NCBI RefSeq assembly: GCF_002177115.1
Contig: NZ_MVAG01000119.1
Coordinates: 1-64,000, forward strand
Source of the DNA: Chryseobacterium mucoviscidosis
GTDB lineage: Bacteria > Bacteroidota > Bacteroidia > Flavobacteriales > Weeksellaceae
DNA: 64,000 bases
Direction: 5' to 3'
Below the pieces are notes generated by a model that was given only the letters and a program-made list of their open reading frames with translations, was not told where the DNA came from and did not search any database. The stretch's first letter is position 1. The number at the start of each line of letters is the position of its first letter. A program made the translations under genes and the position numbers. Positions 1-9,800 of this stretch are shown here, piece by piece.

Positions 1-384
1 TTTTTCTAATGTATTATTTTAAATGAATATTTTTAACTTTTAGTATTCTTTAAATATTGTAGGCAAACTTATCACAACCTTTAAATATGGAAAATAGTTT
101 ATTGTGATAAAATTATAATATTGCTTATTCAGAAAAGCAGTTTGTTAATTAAGATTTAGTATTAATTTGATTCTAACATCCTTATTTTATGTAATTCTTA
201 AATGAAATAATTACTAGTATTTATCTAATTAATAATATTTTTAAAAAAATCTAATTAATTATAATTAATTACTAATAATAAAAATAAAATAAATTTGAGT
301 TATGATTTAAACTTTAATTTAAGTATTTAAATATGTAATTCTAATTAATTTTATTGTCATTTCATGTTGATTGATGCAAATTTT
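1..384. other. AT-rich intergenic region with no gene seen
   Basis: No convincing reading frame, RNA gene or repeat was found on either strand. The stretch is extremely AT-rich, with many TAATTAATT-like runs, which fits a long upstream region of a regulated surface-protein gene. Any gene to the left lies outside the window. Confidence 0.6.
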
Positions 385-411
385 TTGGAGTAAAAAATTT
401 ATATATATTTG
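385..411 (+). promoter_or_regulatory. Bacteroidota-type promoter of the tail-fibre-like gene
   Basis: The -7 box TATATTTG lies at 404-411 and a -33 TTG at 385-387, with a 16-base spacer (slightly short for the usual 17-23). The predicted transcription start falls just before the ATG at 427, so the leader would be only about ten bases. Confidence 0.5.
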
Positions 412-426
412 CGAAAAAATACAGGA

Positions 427-2364
427 ATGAAAAAAATATTACTTACGATAAGTTCTCTGATCGCTGTATTCTCTTCAGCACAAACCTGGAATACCGCAGG
501 AAACAGCGGAACAAATTCATCTACAGATTTCTTAGGTACAATAGATGCTCAACCTTTAATATTTAGAACAAACAATTCTGAAAAGGTAAGAATAACGCTT
601 AATGGAAGTGTAGGAGTAGGGACTAATACACCAACTCAAAAATTAGATGTCAATGGTTCTGTTATTGCTAGCGAAAGGTACAATAATGGTAATGATGGTT
701 CTTACTATATTAAATTAAATTCTAACGGATACAATATCCCTATTATTAGCTATTTAGAAAGTTCTGGGAATACATTATTTTTTGGTAATCCTGGAGGACA
801 GTATCATAGTAAAACAATTATACAGGGAGGAAATGGAGATGTAGTATTAGAGCCCCACTCTGCTAGTAGTGCTTTTGTGGTTAAGGCAGGATCGGGTAAC
901 GTAGGAGTAGGAACTACTACGCCAGATAATGTACAGAATTGGGATAAGGTATTGGATATTTATGCTTCAGCACATTCTAAATTATTAGTACGAAGCTTAA
1001 ATGTAAAAACAGGGATATTTTCTCACGAAACGTGGGGAGGAGCTGTTGGTAGGATAGGGACAGAATCAAATCATGACTTAAGATTAATGGCAGGCTATGG
1101 CAATGATGTAATGACATTAAATACTATTGGGAATGTAGGAATAGGAATTAACAATCCTTCAAGAAAGTTAACTGTAAATGGAGATATCTATGGAGTGGCC
1201 GCTTCTTCTCTGACATTTCAGGATGATGCGAGATTTACTGTAACAAACGCAAATGTACCAAATTTATCAACTTCTTTAAATACATTTTCTATGCCTCAAT
1301 ATGGTATTGCAGCTCCGAATACAACTGGTAGTGCGGATTTATGGATTTCAGGAAATAATGGGATAAGAATGTTTACAAATGGAAATCCAAATCCTCAATT
1401 TAATTTAATAAACGGTAACGTAGGAATAGGAAATATCACTCCTCAAGCTAAGCTGGATGTAAGTGGAGACGTAAGAATAGCAAATATTCCTACTTCTACA
1501 TCATCAACGGATCAAGCTTTGGTAGTTGATGCGCAAGGATTTGTGAAGAGAGGATCTATTACAAATAGTTTACAAAGTAATAACATCTATAATAATATTC
1601 TCTATTATCATTCTGGATGTGCAGTGATTAACAACGGTGTAAAAATAAAAACCAACATTCCTTTCCCAGCAAGTGGCTCAGGAGGAGAAATGCCTACTGT
1701 TAATATTGAAGGGTTTGCTTATGGCGAGAGCAAAACAATAGGAATAAATATTAATTGGTATGTATGGCAGAATGAGTTTTATTTGGCATCAAATGTGAGT
1801 TCTTATGGAGGTTATACACCAATTGTAAAATTGGCAAATGAAAACGGAAAGGTTGTAATCTTTTTGGATGACAAGACATATTGTATCAATTTTGGAGTTA
1901 AAGCTATCGGAGGAGGTGATCCATCATATTATCAAGGATGGACAATTGCTGATGAGCCCATCACAGGAAGTAATACTAAAACACTGGCATACAAAAATGC
2001 ATTTGGAAATGTAAAAGTAGATGGAAAATTAGAAGCAAAAGAAATAAAAGTAACGCTTACACCAACAGCAGATTTTGTTTTTGAAAAGGAATATGGTTTA
2101 CCAAAACTTGAAGAAGTTGAAAAATTTGTAAAAGAAAACAAGCATTTACCAGAAATAGCTTCTGCAAAAGAAATGGAGAAAGAAGGAGTAAATGTAGGAG
2201 AGTTCCAGATTAAACTGCTTCAAAAAATAGAAGAACTTACTTTGTATTCTATTGATCTTAATAAAAAAAATAAAGAGCAAGAGGCTTTAATCAAAAGTCA
2301 GACAGATATTCTTAAGTCTTTAAATGAAAGATTAGAGAAAATAGAAAAGACAAAACAGAAGTAA
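427..2364 (+). CDS. Exported tail-fibre-like surface protein
   Basis: A 645-residue protein with an N-terminal signal peptide (MKKILLTISSLIAVFSSAQ). The start is ATG 427: the in-frame TTG at 409 overlaps the -7 promoter box. The body has repeated short modules of the type VGVGTNTPTQKLDVNGSV (about residues 62-80, again near 160, 240 and 335), typical of phage tail-fibre-like and adhesin beta-structures in Bacteroidota. The last ~110 residues hold the motif ADFVFEKEYGLPKLEEVEKF followed by a coiled coil (LLQKIEELTLYSIDLNKKN), a C-terminal arrangement common in flavobacterial tail-fibre-domain proteins. I see no T9SS sorting domain and no clear S74 chaperone. It is probably transcribed with the protease gene 19 bases downstream. 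The exact function is unknown; adhesion or cell-surface fibre is an inference. Confidence 0.75.
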   Translation: MKKILLTISSLIAVFSSAQTWNTAGNSGTNSSTDFLGTIDAQPLIFRTNNSEKVRITLNGSVGVGTNTPTQKLDVNGSVIASERYNNGNDGSYYIKLNSNGYNIPIISYLESSGNTLFFGNPGGQYHSKTIIQGGNGDVVLEPHSASSAFVVKAGSGNVGVGTTTPDNVQNWDKVLDIYASAHSKLLVRSLNVKTGIFSHETWGGAVGRIGTESNHDLRLMAGYGNDVMTLNTIGNVGIGINNPSRKLTVNGDIYGVAASSLTFQDDARFTVTNANVPNLSTSLNTFSMPQYGIAAPNTTGSADLWISGNNGIRMFTNGNPNPQFNLINGNVGIGNITPQAKLDVSGDVRIANIPTSTSSTDQALVVDAQGFVKRGSITNSLQSNNIYNNILYYHSGCAVINNGVKIKTNIPFPASGSGGEMPTVNIEGFAYGESKTIGININWYVWQNEFYLASNVSSYGGYTPIVKLANENGKVVIFLDDKTYCINFGVKAIGGGDPSYYQGWTIADEPITGSNTKTLAYKNAFGNVKVDGKLEAKEIKVTLTPTADFVFEKEYGLPKLEEVEKFVKENKHLPEIASAKEMEKEGVNVGEFQIKLLQKIEELTLYSIDLNKKNKEQEALIKSQTDILKSLNERLEKIEKTKQK

Positions 2365-2383
2365 CCCTTAAAAACATTATCCG

Positions 2384-4621
2384 ATGTATAAAATTTACCA
2401 AAAGTCAGTTTTTGGAGTTTCTGTATTGTTTTTCATATCTGTCTTTTCTCAGGATAATAATGATATTGGTAGGAAATTACTGGAAGATCAGAAAAAATTT
2501 CAATCAGAAATTACTAAAAAAGAAAGCAAACAAAAGCAGGAAGTAGAACGGTTAAAATCTTTGGGTATTCCTGAGTTTATCAGCAAAGATGGAAATGATA
2601 AACAATTAATTGGATCCGATGAAAGCGGAAGACCAATGTACTATACTACATTGAATTCAGGAGCTGCACAGATGACTAAAGCCAATATATTGTACGCCGG
2701 AGGAAGTGCAGGATTGAATATCTCTGGTCAAAATATGATTATAGGGCAATGGGATTATTCAAAGCCAAGAGTTACACATGAATTGCTTTCCGGAAAGATT
2801 ACTTATGATTCTTCTCAAAATCAAACTGTAACAAGGCACAGTACAAACATTGCAGGAACCATGGTGGGAAGTAATGGAGACGCAAATGCAAGAGGAATTG
2901 CATTTAATGCTAAACTTCACGCATATGATTGGATAAATGATGTATCGGAAATGCTTAATGAAGCATATTCTCCCAATAATACAACTGGTATTTTAGTTGC
3001 CAATAACAGCTATGGCTTCGATCCTTTATATCTGCAGACTTATCAGTTTGGAAAATATAATTCCACAGCACAGAATTGGGATAACCTGATGTATTTAAGA
3101 CCATATTTACAAATTGTTAAAGCTGCGGGAAATTCCAGAGAAATAGATCCCGCTCTTGTTCCTCAGGTAACTGCGAAGGGAGGATATGATTTACTTGAAG
3201 GAGCAGGAATTGCTAAAAATGTTTTGGTTGTGGCTTCTGCTAAAAAGAATCTTAATATGAATTCTGATGAAGATTTTGATATTTCTTCATTCAGCAGTTA
3301 TGGTCCGACTGACGACGGCAGGATAAAGCCAGATTTATGTGCCCCTGGAGAAACTATTTACTCATCTATTGAAACTTATGATTCGGCATACGGAACCTAT
3401 AAAGGAACTTCATCAGCAACAGCAGTCGTTTCAGGGATTATTACTTTACTACAACAGTATTATAAATCGGTAAGTCCTTCTCAAAGCTATATGCAGTCTT
3501 CTACAGTTCGTGCATTGCTTGCTCATACAGCCAATGATAAAGGAACTGAGGGACCTGACTATATTTACGGATGGGGAATGGCAGATGCGAAAAGAGCTTC
3601 TGCAGCTATTCATGATAATATTGAAGGTATTATAGGCGACTATAAGAAATCTACATTAATAAAGGAAATTTCTCTTAATCAGGGGAATAAATATACATTG
3701 TATGTTGTTCCTTTGGATATTAGCCAGCCTTTATCTGCTACGATATCATGGACAGATCCTCAGGGAAATCTTGTGAATAATACTGTAGACCTTTCAACAC
3801 CTAATTTAGTTAACGATCTTGATCTTAAAATTGTTAAAGTAAATTCAAACGGTAGTGAAACTGTTTATTATCCATGGAAATTAGGTGGCATGAATAATCT
3901 TACGTCTGCTGCAACGAATAACTCTCCCAATAATGTTGATACTATAGAAAGAGTAGATATTAAAAATCCAACAAAAGATACCTACAAAATTATTGTATCA
4001 CCTAAAACCAGCACAAGTCCATTACTTCCAAACGGTATTCAGAATTTTTCTATTGTGGTATCTAATGTAGATTTCTGTTATAAAGAAGATCTTAAAATAT
4101 TGACAAGTCCGGTTGATGACATCAGTACTCCGCAAACTATTTGGGCAAAGCAGATTGTAGCAAGCAATAAAATTATTGCTCCTGTACAAAATGTAGAATA
4201 CATCGCTTCAAAAGATATCACATTAAAACCAGGCTTCCATGCAGAAAATACTTCCGGATTTCATGCTCTTATTACTCCGTGTTTCGATATTATTTCAGCA
4301 TTCAGATATATTGCGCAGAAAAGAGTTTCGGATCAGGATGTTCTTCCGGAAACTATAAAAAGCGAAAGTAATTTTACAATCTTTCCGAATCCTACAAAGG
4401 ATGAAGCCCACATCAAGTTCAGATTAGAAAATGCATCATCTGTAAAAATTTCAGTATATGACGCTTCGGGGAAAATTATTTTTGTGAACCAGAGTAGCGA
4501 AGCCTTTCCAAAAGGCGAATATTTAAAAACAATTGATGTGAGTGATTATGCTTCTGGAGTTTATCTGGTTAGTTTAGAGTGTAATGACTTTAAAGAAACT
4601 AAAAAATTGATTAAAAAATAA
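2384..4621 (+). CDS. Secreted S8 (subtilisin-like) serine protease with T9SS sorting domain
   Basis: 745 residues. A signal peptide (about 1-22) is followed by a charged, coiled-coil-like propeptide segment. The S8 catalytic triad is readable: Asp124 (IIGQWDYS), His152 (TRHSTNIAGT) and Ser343 (YKGTSSATAVVSG). The active-site block reads GTSSATA where most subtilases have GTSMATP. A proprotein-convertase-like beta domain follows (about 420-560). Near 565-640 is a small module with the pattern IASKDITLKPGFHAENTSGF, seen in many Bacteroidota secreted proteins. The C-terminal ~75 residues (FTIFPNPTKDEAHIKF to KKLIKK) are a T9SS type A sorting domain, so the protein should be secreted or attached to the surface through the type IX system. 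It begins 19 bases after the previous stop, suggesting one transcript. Confidence 0.88.
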   Translation: MYKIYQKSVFGVSVLFFISVFSQDNNDIGRKLLEDQKKFQSEITKKESKQKQEVERLKSLGIPEFISKDGNDKQLIGSDESGRPMYYTTLNSGAAQMTKANILYAGGSAGLNISGQNMIIGQWDYSKPRVTHELLSGKITYDSSQNQTVTRHSTNIAGTMVGSNGDANARGIAFNAKLHAYDWINDVSEMLNEAYSPNNTTGILVANNSYGFDPLYLQTYQFGKYNSTAQNWDNLMYLRPYLQIVKAAGNSREIDPALVPQVTAKGGYDLLEGAGIAKNVLVVASAKKNLNMNSDEDFDISSFSSYGPTDDGRIKPDLCAPGETIYSSIETYDSAYGTYKGTSSATAVVSGIITLLQQYYKSVSPSQSYMQSSTVRALLAHTANDKGTEGPDYIYGWGMADAKRASAAIHDNIEGIIGDYKKSTLIKEISLNQGNKYTLYVVPLDISQPLSATISWTDPQGNLVNNTVDLSTPNLVNDLDLKIVKVNSNGSETVYYPWKLGGMNNLTSAATNNSPNNVDTIERVDIKNPTKDTYKIIVSPKTSTSPLLPNGIQNFSIVVSNVDFCYKEDLKILTSPVDDISTPQTIWAKQIVASNKIIAPVQNVEYIASKDITLKPGFHAENTSGFHALITPCFDIISAFRYIAQKRVSDQDVLPETIKSESNFTIFPNPTKDEAHIKFRLENASSVKISVYDASGKIIFVNQSSEAFPKGEYLKTIDVSDYASGVYLVSLECNDFKETKKLIKK

Positions 4622-4723
4622 ACTCTCTGAGAATTTAATATTTCGCCAATACATACGGAAAAAATTATTCAGACGATTCTCAGCGATTACAAAATTTTCA
4701 AAATATTGAAATAAACACTTATA

Positions 4724-6688
4724 ATGAAAAAAATCTTTTTCTTTTTTCATATCCTTTTACTGGATATGTGTTTTGCCCAGTCTCCTGGTGGTGTTTCGGG
4801 GGTGAGTGTTTGGTTTAAAACTAATTCTGCACAAACTCCGGCATTAATTTATCAGGATTATAGTGGAAATCAGAATGAAATTCAAGCAATATCTTTACAA
4901 AACCGACCTAATTATACATTATTTAATTATAATGAAAGTCTGGATTTTGATGGAGTAGATGATTATCTAAAATTTCCCTATCTCATGGAAACGATGGATA
5001 AAACTACCTTGTTTACAGCGTATCAGAATCAAAATACGTCTATGGAAACGGCGATGTTTTCTTCAGAACAATCGTATGAAAAGGAAATGTATTTCAGCAC
5101 AAAAAATATTTTCAGATATAATAATGAACAGATCAACTATATAAATACCAGTGTGATAGATGATCTTCCTTCATTCAGTATGTACACAAGATTTGGAATT
5201 CCTTCTGAAAATATACATTCAGTTATAGGGAGAACGGGAATATCTTCTATGTATGTAGGAAAAGATATCAGAAGTACAGCCTGGCAAAATTTTAAAGGAA
5301 AACTTCCTGAGTTTTTTATATACCGTAAAATTCTCACTCAGAATGAAAGAAACCGGGTGAATTCCTATCTGGCTGTAAAATATGCAGTTACAATGCCATA
5401 TACTGAATATTTCAGTTCTAAAAGTAAAAAAATATGGAAGCAGGATGATTTTACTGATTATCCTGCAAATATTGCTGGAATTGCAAGAGATAAATATTCA
5501 AACTTATACCAGAAACAGGCAACAAGTTCTTCGGAAAATAAACGACTAATAATTGCGGCTAAAAAATTAGCGGTAGACAATAATAGTAATGATGCCGATT
5601 TTCCCGATCAAAGTTTTCTTATGTGGGGAGATAATAAAGAGCAGCTATTACTAGATGCTCCAACTTCCGGATATCAACTATTTAAAAGGAAATGGAAAGC
5701 AAGATTTTCCACGGAAACTTCTCAAACGATACCTGCTGAAGTTGTTTTTTCTGTTAAAAATATACTTACTATACCTGCAGATAAAAAGTTATGGCTATTT
5801 ATAGATAAAACAGGACAGGGAAATTTCAATTCTTCAAACGTAGAAGTATTTCCTATGGATTACGTAGATGCAGACCAAAATGTTCATTTTAATAATATCA
5901 CTTTTGATCAGGACTTATCAGGAACAGATGTTTTTACTTTTGGTTTAGGAAATAAAATACTATCAATTAATGAGCTTTTGCAGCCTACCTGTACACAGAA
6001 GAAAGGAACGTTGAATATAAATATTAAAGGAGGTAAAGCTCCTTATCATATCCAGTTAACAGGTAACGGTGTCAATCAGAATTTTAATGTATCCACAGCG
6101 CAGTTATCTTTTCCTGATCTGGGAATAGGAACTTATCATCTCGTGATAACAGATGCAGACGGAAATGTCATTAATGAAGATTTTACAGTTAATGACTTTA
6201 ACTCCATCAATTTAGATCTTGGACCTGATGTGACAATAAGTGCGGGAGGATCTGCCCATTTTGATGCGGGTACACAGATTTCAGATCCTAATGCAACCTA
6301 CCAATGGACTTCGGATAACGGATTCACCAGCTCTTCGGCTAATATTACCGTTTATGAACCTGGAATGTATACGGTAACAGTTAACACAGCGGATGGCTGT
6401 ACGAAAAAAGATACTGTGAAAGTGACCCGTAAAAGAGAAAACGGAATTGTTTTATATCCTAATCCGGTACCTAAAGGTCAGCTATTTACCATAAGAATTA
6501 TATCGGATATAAAAGAAAATGTAGATATCAAGATATATGATGCTTCGGGAAGGCTTGTAAAGACCATTCAGGATAATGGAAAAGACTACTATGAAATTAA
6601 AGATTCGCTTTTAGTAGAGGGAGCTTATGTAATCGTTGTGAAAACGACTTCTGAATTAAAAGTGTTTAAACTTATCGTCACCAACTAG
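4724..6688 (+). CDS. LamG-like domain surface protein with T9SS sorting domain
   Basis: 654 residues with a signal peptide ending near FAQ (residue 19). The stretch after it (SPGGVSGVSVWFK, then LDFDGVDDYLKF near residue 75) is the hallmark of concanavalin/LamG-like jelly-roll domains in Bacteroidota T9SS cargo. A middle beta-rich region (about 220-415) is followed by an SprB-like/PKD-like repeat segment (about 425-565; PTCTQKKGTLNINIKGGKAP). The C-terminus (VLYPNPVPKGQLF to FKLIVTN) is a T9SS type A sorting domain. No catalytic residues were recognised; a binding or structural role at the cell surface is inferred. It lies in line with the protease and the RHS gene, about 100 bases from each. 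Confidence 0.78.
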   Translation: MKKIFFFFHILLLDMCFAQSPGGVSGVSVWFKTNSAQTPALIYQDYSGNQNEIQAISLQNRPNYTLFNYNESLDFDGVDDYLKFPYLMETMDKTTLFTAYQNQNTSMETAMFSSEQSYEKEMYFSTKNIFRYNNEQINYINTSVIDDLPSFSMYTRFGIPSENIHSVIGRTGISSMYVGKDIRSTAWQNFKGKLPEFFIYRKILTQNERNRVNSYLAVKYAVTMPYTEYFSSKSKKIWKQDDFTDYPANIAGIARDKYSNLYQKQATSSSENKRLIIAAKKLAVDNNSNDADFPDQSFLMWGDNKEQLLLDAPTSGYQLFKRKWKARFSTETSQTIPAEVVFSVKNILTIPADKKLWLFIDKTGQGNFNSSNVEVFPMDYVDADQNVHFNNITFDQDLSGTDVFTFGLGNKILSINELLQPTCTQKKGTLNINIKGGKAPYHIQLTGNGVNQNFNVSTAQLSFPDLGIGTYHLVITDADGNVINEDFTVNDFNSINLDLGPDVTISAGGSAHFDAGTQISDPNATYQWTSDNGFTSSSANITVYEPGMYTVTVNTADGCTKKDTVKVTRKRENGIVLYPNPVPKGQLFTIRIISDIKENVDIKIYDASGRLVKTIQDNGKDYYEIKDSLLVEGAYVIVVKTTSELKVFKLIVTN

Positions 6689-6802
6689 TCACTAATTAAC
6701 AATCTATTATAGATAAAAAGGAATTAAACAGAAACGGATTACCTGAAATTCTTTCAAGCAGTTTACAGGTAATCATTTTGTAGTAGAAAAGCATATACGC
6801 AA

Positions 6803-9800
6803 ATGAGAAATTCGATATTAAGTAGATTAAGAGAAAATCCTAAAATTGTAAAAGTTCTGGTTTTTCTTACTTCATGGACACAGCTTCATGCCTACGCAAA
6901 TACAGCGTACTTAAACAAGCCCAAAGAAACTTTACCGGGTGCAGATTTTCATTATTCAACTGTTGTTCAAAATAACAGCAGCTTTCTGAAGAATAATGAG
7001 AAACCTTCGGCAATCGATACTGCTTTACGGAATAATATTTCGTATTCAAATGAGAAGAATATTGATTCTGAAAATATCTACAGTCCATCAGGAAATGGAA
7101 ATAAAACGTTGATTAAAAGTCAAAAAACTATTATTAATCAACCGGTATCGGGATTTTATATTTCTGATATAAAAGAAGGAATTATAGGAAAAGACTCCGA
7201 ACATCCGATAGACCAGATATACGATAATATATTTAATGTAACAGTCAACGAAAAAATCAGATCTGATAAGCAATATAGCTTGGAATATGATCTTTATGGA
7301 TTAAAAGATTATAAGCAGGTAAGCAAAGTTATCAATGATGAACTGGCTGTAGGGGGTCAAAACGTCGAAAAAACAACAGTTTGGATTCATCAAACAGAGC
7401 CTGTAAAGGCAACCGCTGTTAAGGAAGGTAAGAATATTATCATATTTACAATTCCTAATTCTTCAGATTACAGCTACAAAATCAGAAATCTTCGTATAGT
7501 TGCCTCGGATAAAAAGAGTGCTCCTTCAGAATTTGCAAATTCATATGTTGGTCAAACCAATTATAAATATATAAATTCTCAAAATCAGACAGAAGAATTA
7601 AGTTTAAATTCAGCAACCTTAAAAATAGAAGGAAATTCTGTAAAAAATACTGCAGTTTATTCTATTACAGCACTCAGAGACATTGATATGCCTGCTCTTA
7701 CGCCTGAAATGGTAAACGTAACAGCAGATCATTTCGGATACAGATTCTTACCCCATGGAGAGAATTTTTCGGCACCGGCGAAAGTATCCATCGGATATGA
7801 TAAATCTAAAATACCGGCAGGATATACCGAACAGGATATTAAAACCTTTTATTTTGATCTTACTCAGAAAAAATGGATTGCTTTAGAGAAGGCCGAAAGA
7901 GATTCTCTTCAAAAAGGCCGCAATATTATTATTTCTAAAACAATCCATTTTACGGATATGGTAAACGGGATCATCAAAGTTCCCGAATCTCCTGAAACAG
8001 GAAGCTATGCTCCTAATTCCATAAAAGATATTAAAGCGGCGAATCCAACAGAAGGAATCGTTTCTATTGCACCACCTACTGCGAACAATATGGGAACTGT
8101 TAATACAAGTTTTCCAATTAAGTTACCAGCAGGAAGAGGCGGAATGCAGCCTTCACTTTCAGTGAATTACAGCAGCGAAGGCGGTAATGGCTGGTTAGGA
8201 TTAGGTTGGGATCTTTCTATTCCATCGATTTCCATTGATACACGATGGGGGGTTCCGACTTATGACCAAAACTTTGAAACTGAGATTTATACTTTGGGCG
8301 GAGAGCAATTAACCTTTAAAGTAGGAGATAGTTATGTTTTGCCCAACAGAAATGAGGGTTTTGAGAAAAGCAGGTCTGCAAACTTGGAGCCGGATAATAC
8401 CAAAAGATTTTATCCTAGAATAGAGGGTGGATACAGTAAAATCATACGTCACGGAAATTCTCCCAAAGAATATTGGTGGGAGGTAATTTCCAAAGATGGA
8501 ACGAGAAGTATTTTTGGAAATGATGGAACTGCCAATAACCCGCAACAGTATTATTTAAAAGATTCACAAGAAAATATAGGACATTGGGCATTGTATAAAA
8601 CGATTGATACCAATGGAAATTATGTTGTGTACACGTATGATAAATTTCCTTATACTTCTACAGAAAATGTAATGGGTAAAGGAGGAGTGGAGCACTATAT
8701 AAAAAATATAGAATACACTAAAAATGACTCTAACCCTTCCCTTAAAAGCTATTTCATAAATTTTGAATACGATTCCCAGAGATATGATGTACAGGTGAAT
8801 GCCCGTCTAGGATTTGTGCAGGTTACGTCTAAAAAACTAAAAAATATTGCAATTCTTTATGGTACAGATAAGATAAGAAGTTATGATTTTGATTACAAAG
8901 AAGGAGCTTTTAAAAAATCTCTGTTAGAAACCATTACTGAAAAGGATGCAAATGATCAGGTTTTTTATGCTAATAGATTGGAGTATTTTAACAATATTGA
9001 AAATTCTCAGTATTATGGTGAAACGGTTATTGATGCGGTTACTAATGATGCAGGAATAAATAGTTCATCTCTACTAGGGCATGGTGACTCTAAAAATACA
9101 ACGATTGGAGGTGCTCTTACATTTGGAATTGCATTAGCTGGAGATAAAACAGGATATAATCCACTAATCAAAAATGCAACTGTGGGTGGAGATTACCAAT
9201 ATAGTGAGGGAGAAGGAGGAGGAAGACTTTCTATGACAGATATTGATGGTGACGGACTTCCTGATAAGATTTTAAAAACGGATTGGAATTATCCAGATAC
9301 TGTATTTAAATATAGAAAGAAGGGCCCAGATATGAGCTCTTTTGGTGGTACTCTTTTTACACCAGAAAATTCCAAATCATTTTCTTATTCAAAAAACTTT
9401 ACTAATAGTTTTGGGATTCAGGCAACAGCAAGTGATATGGTTTTCGCATCAGCATCATCTGGAACCTCTAAAACTAAAGATTTTACATATAATTATTTTA
9501 CAGATACTAATAATGATGGTATTCAGGATATAGTTAGTAGTGGTCAGGTCTATTTTGGTAGAATAGACAATGGAGTTTTAAAATATACAACAGATGTTTC
9601 ACTTACACCAAATCCTATTAATAAGGGAGCTGCTATAAGCGCTCCAAGTGTCGATTGTAATGATATTCTGGAAGATTATAAAAATTCCCCCCTTCATGAT
9701 GTTGTGAAAGTGTGGAAAGCTCCATATGATGGATACATTAAAATTATTGGATCTTTTAAATTAAAGAATTTATCAAGTACTGATGGTGTTAAAATAAGTC

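Noticed and set aside
6688..6802. A terminator before the RHS gene
   Set aside because: Sequences such as TTACCTGAAATTC and ACAGGTAATC are partly complementary (GATTACCTG/CAGGTAATC), but the loop is long and the T-tract weak; not enough for a call.
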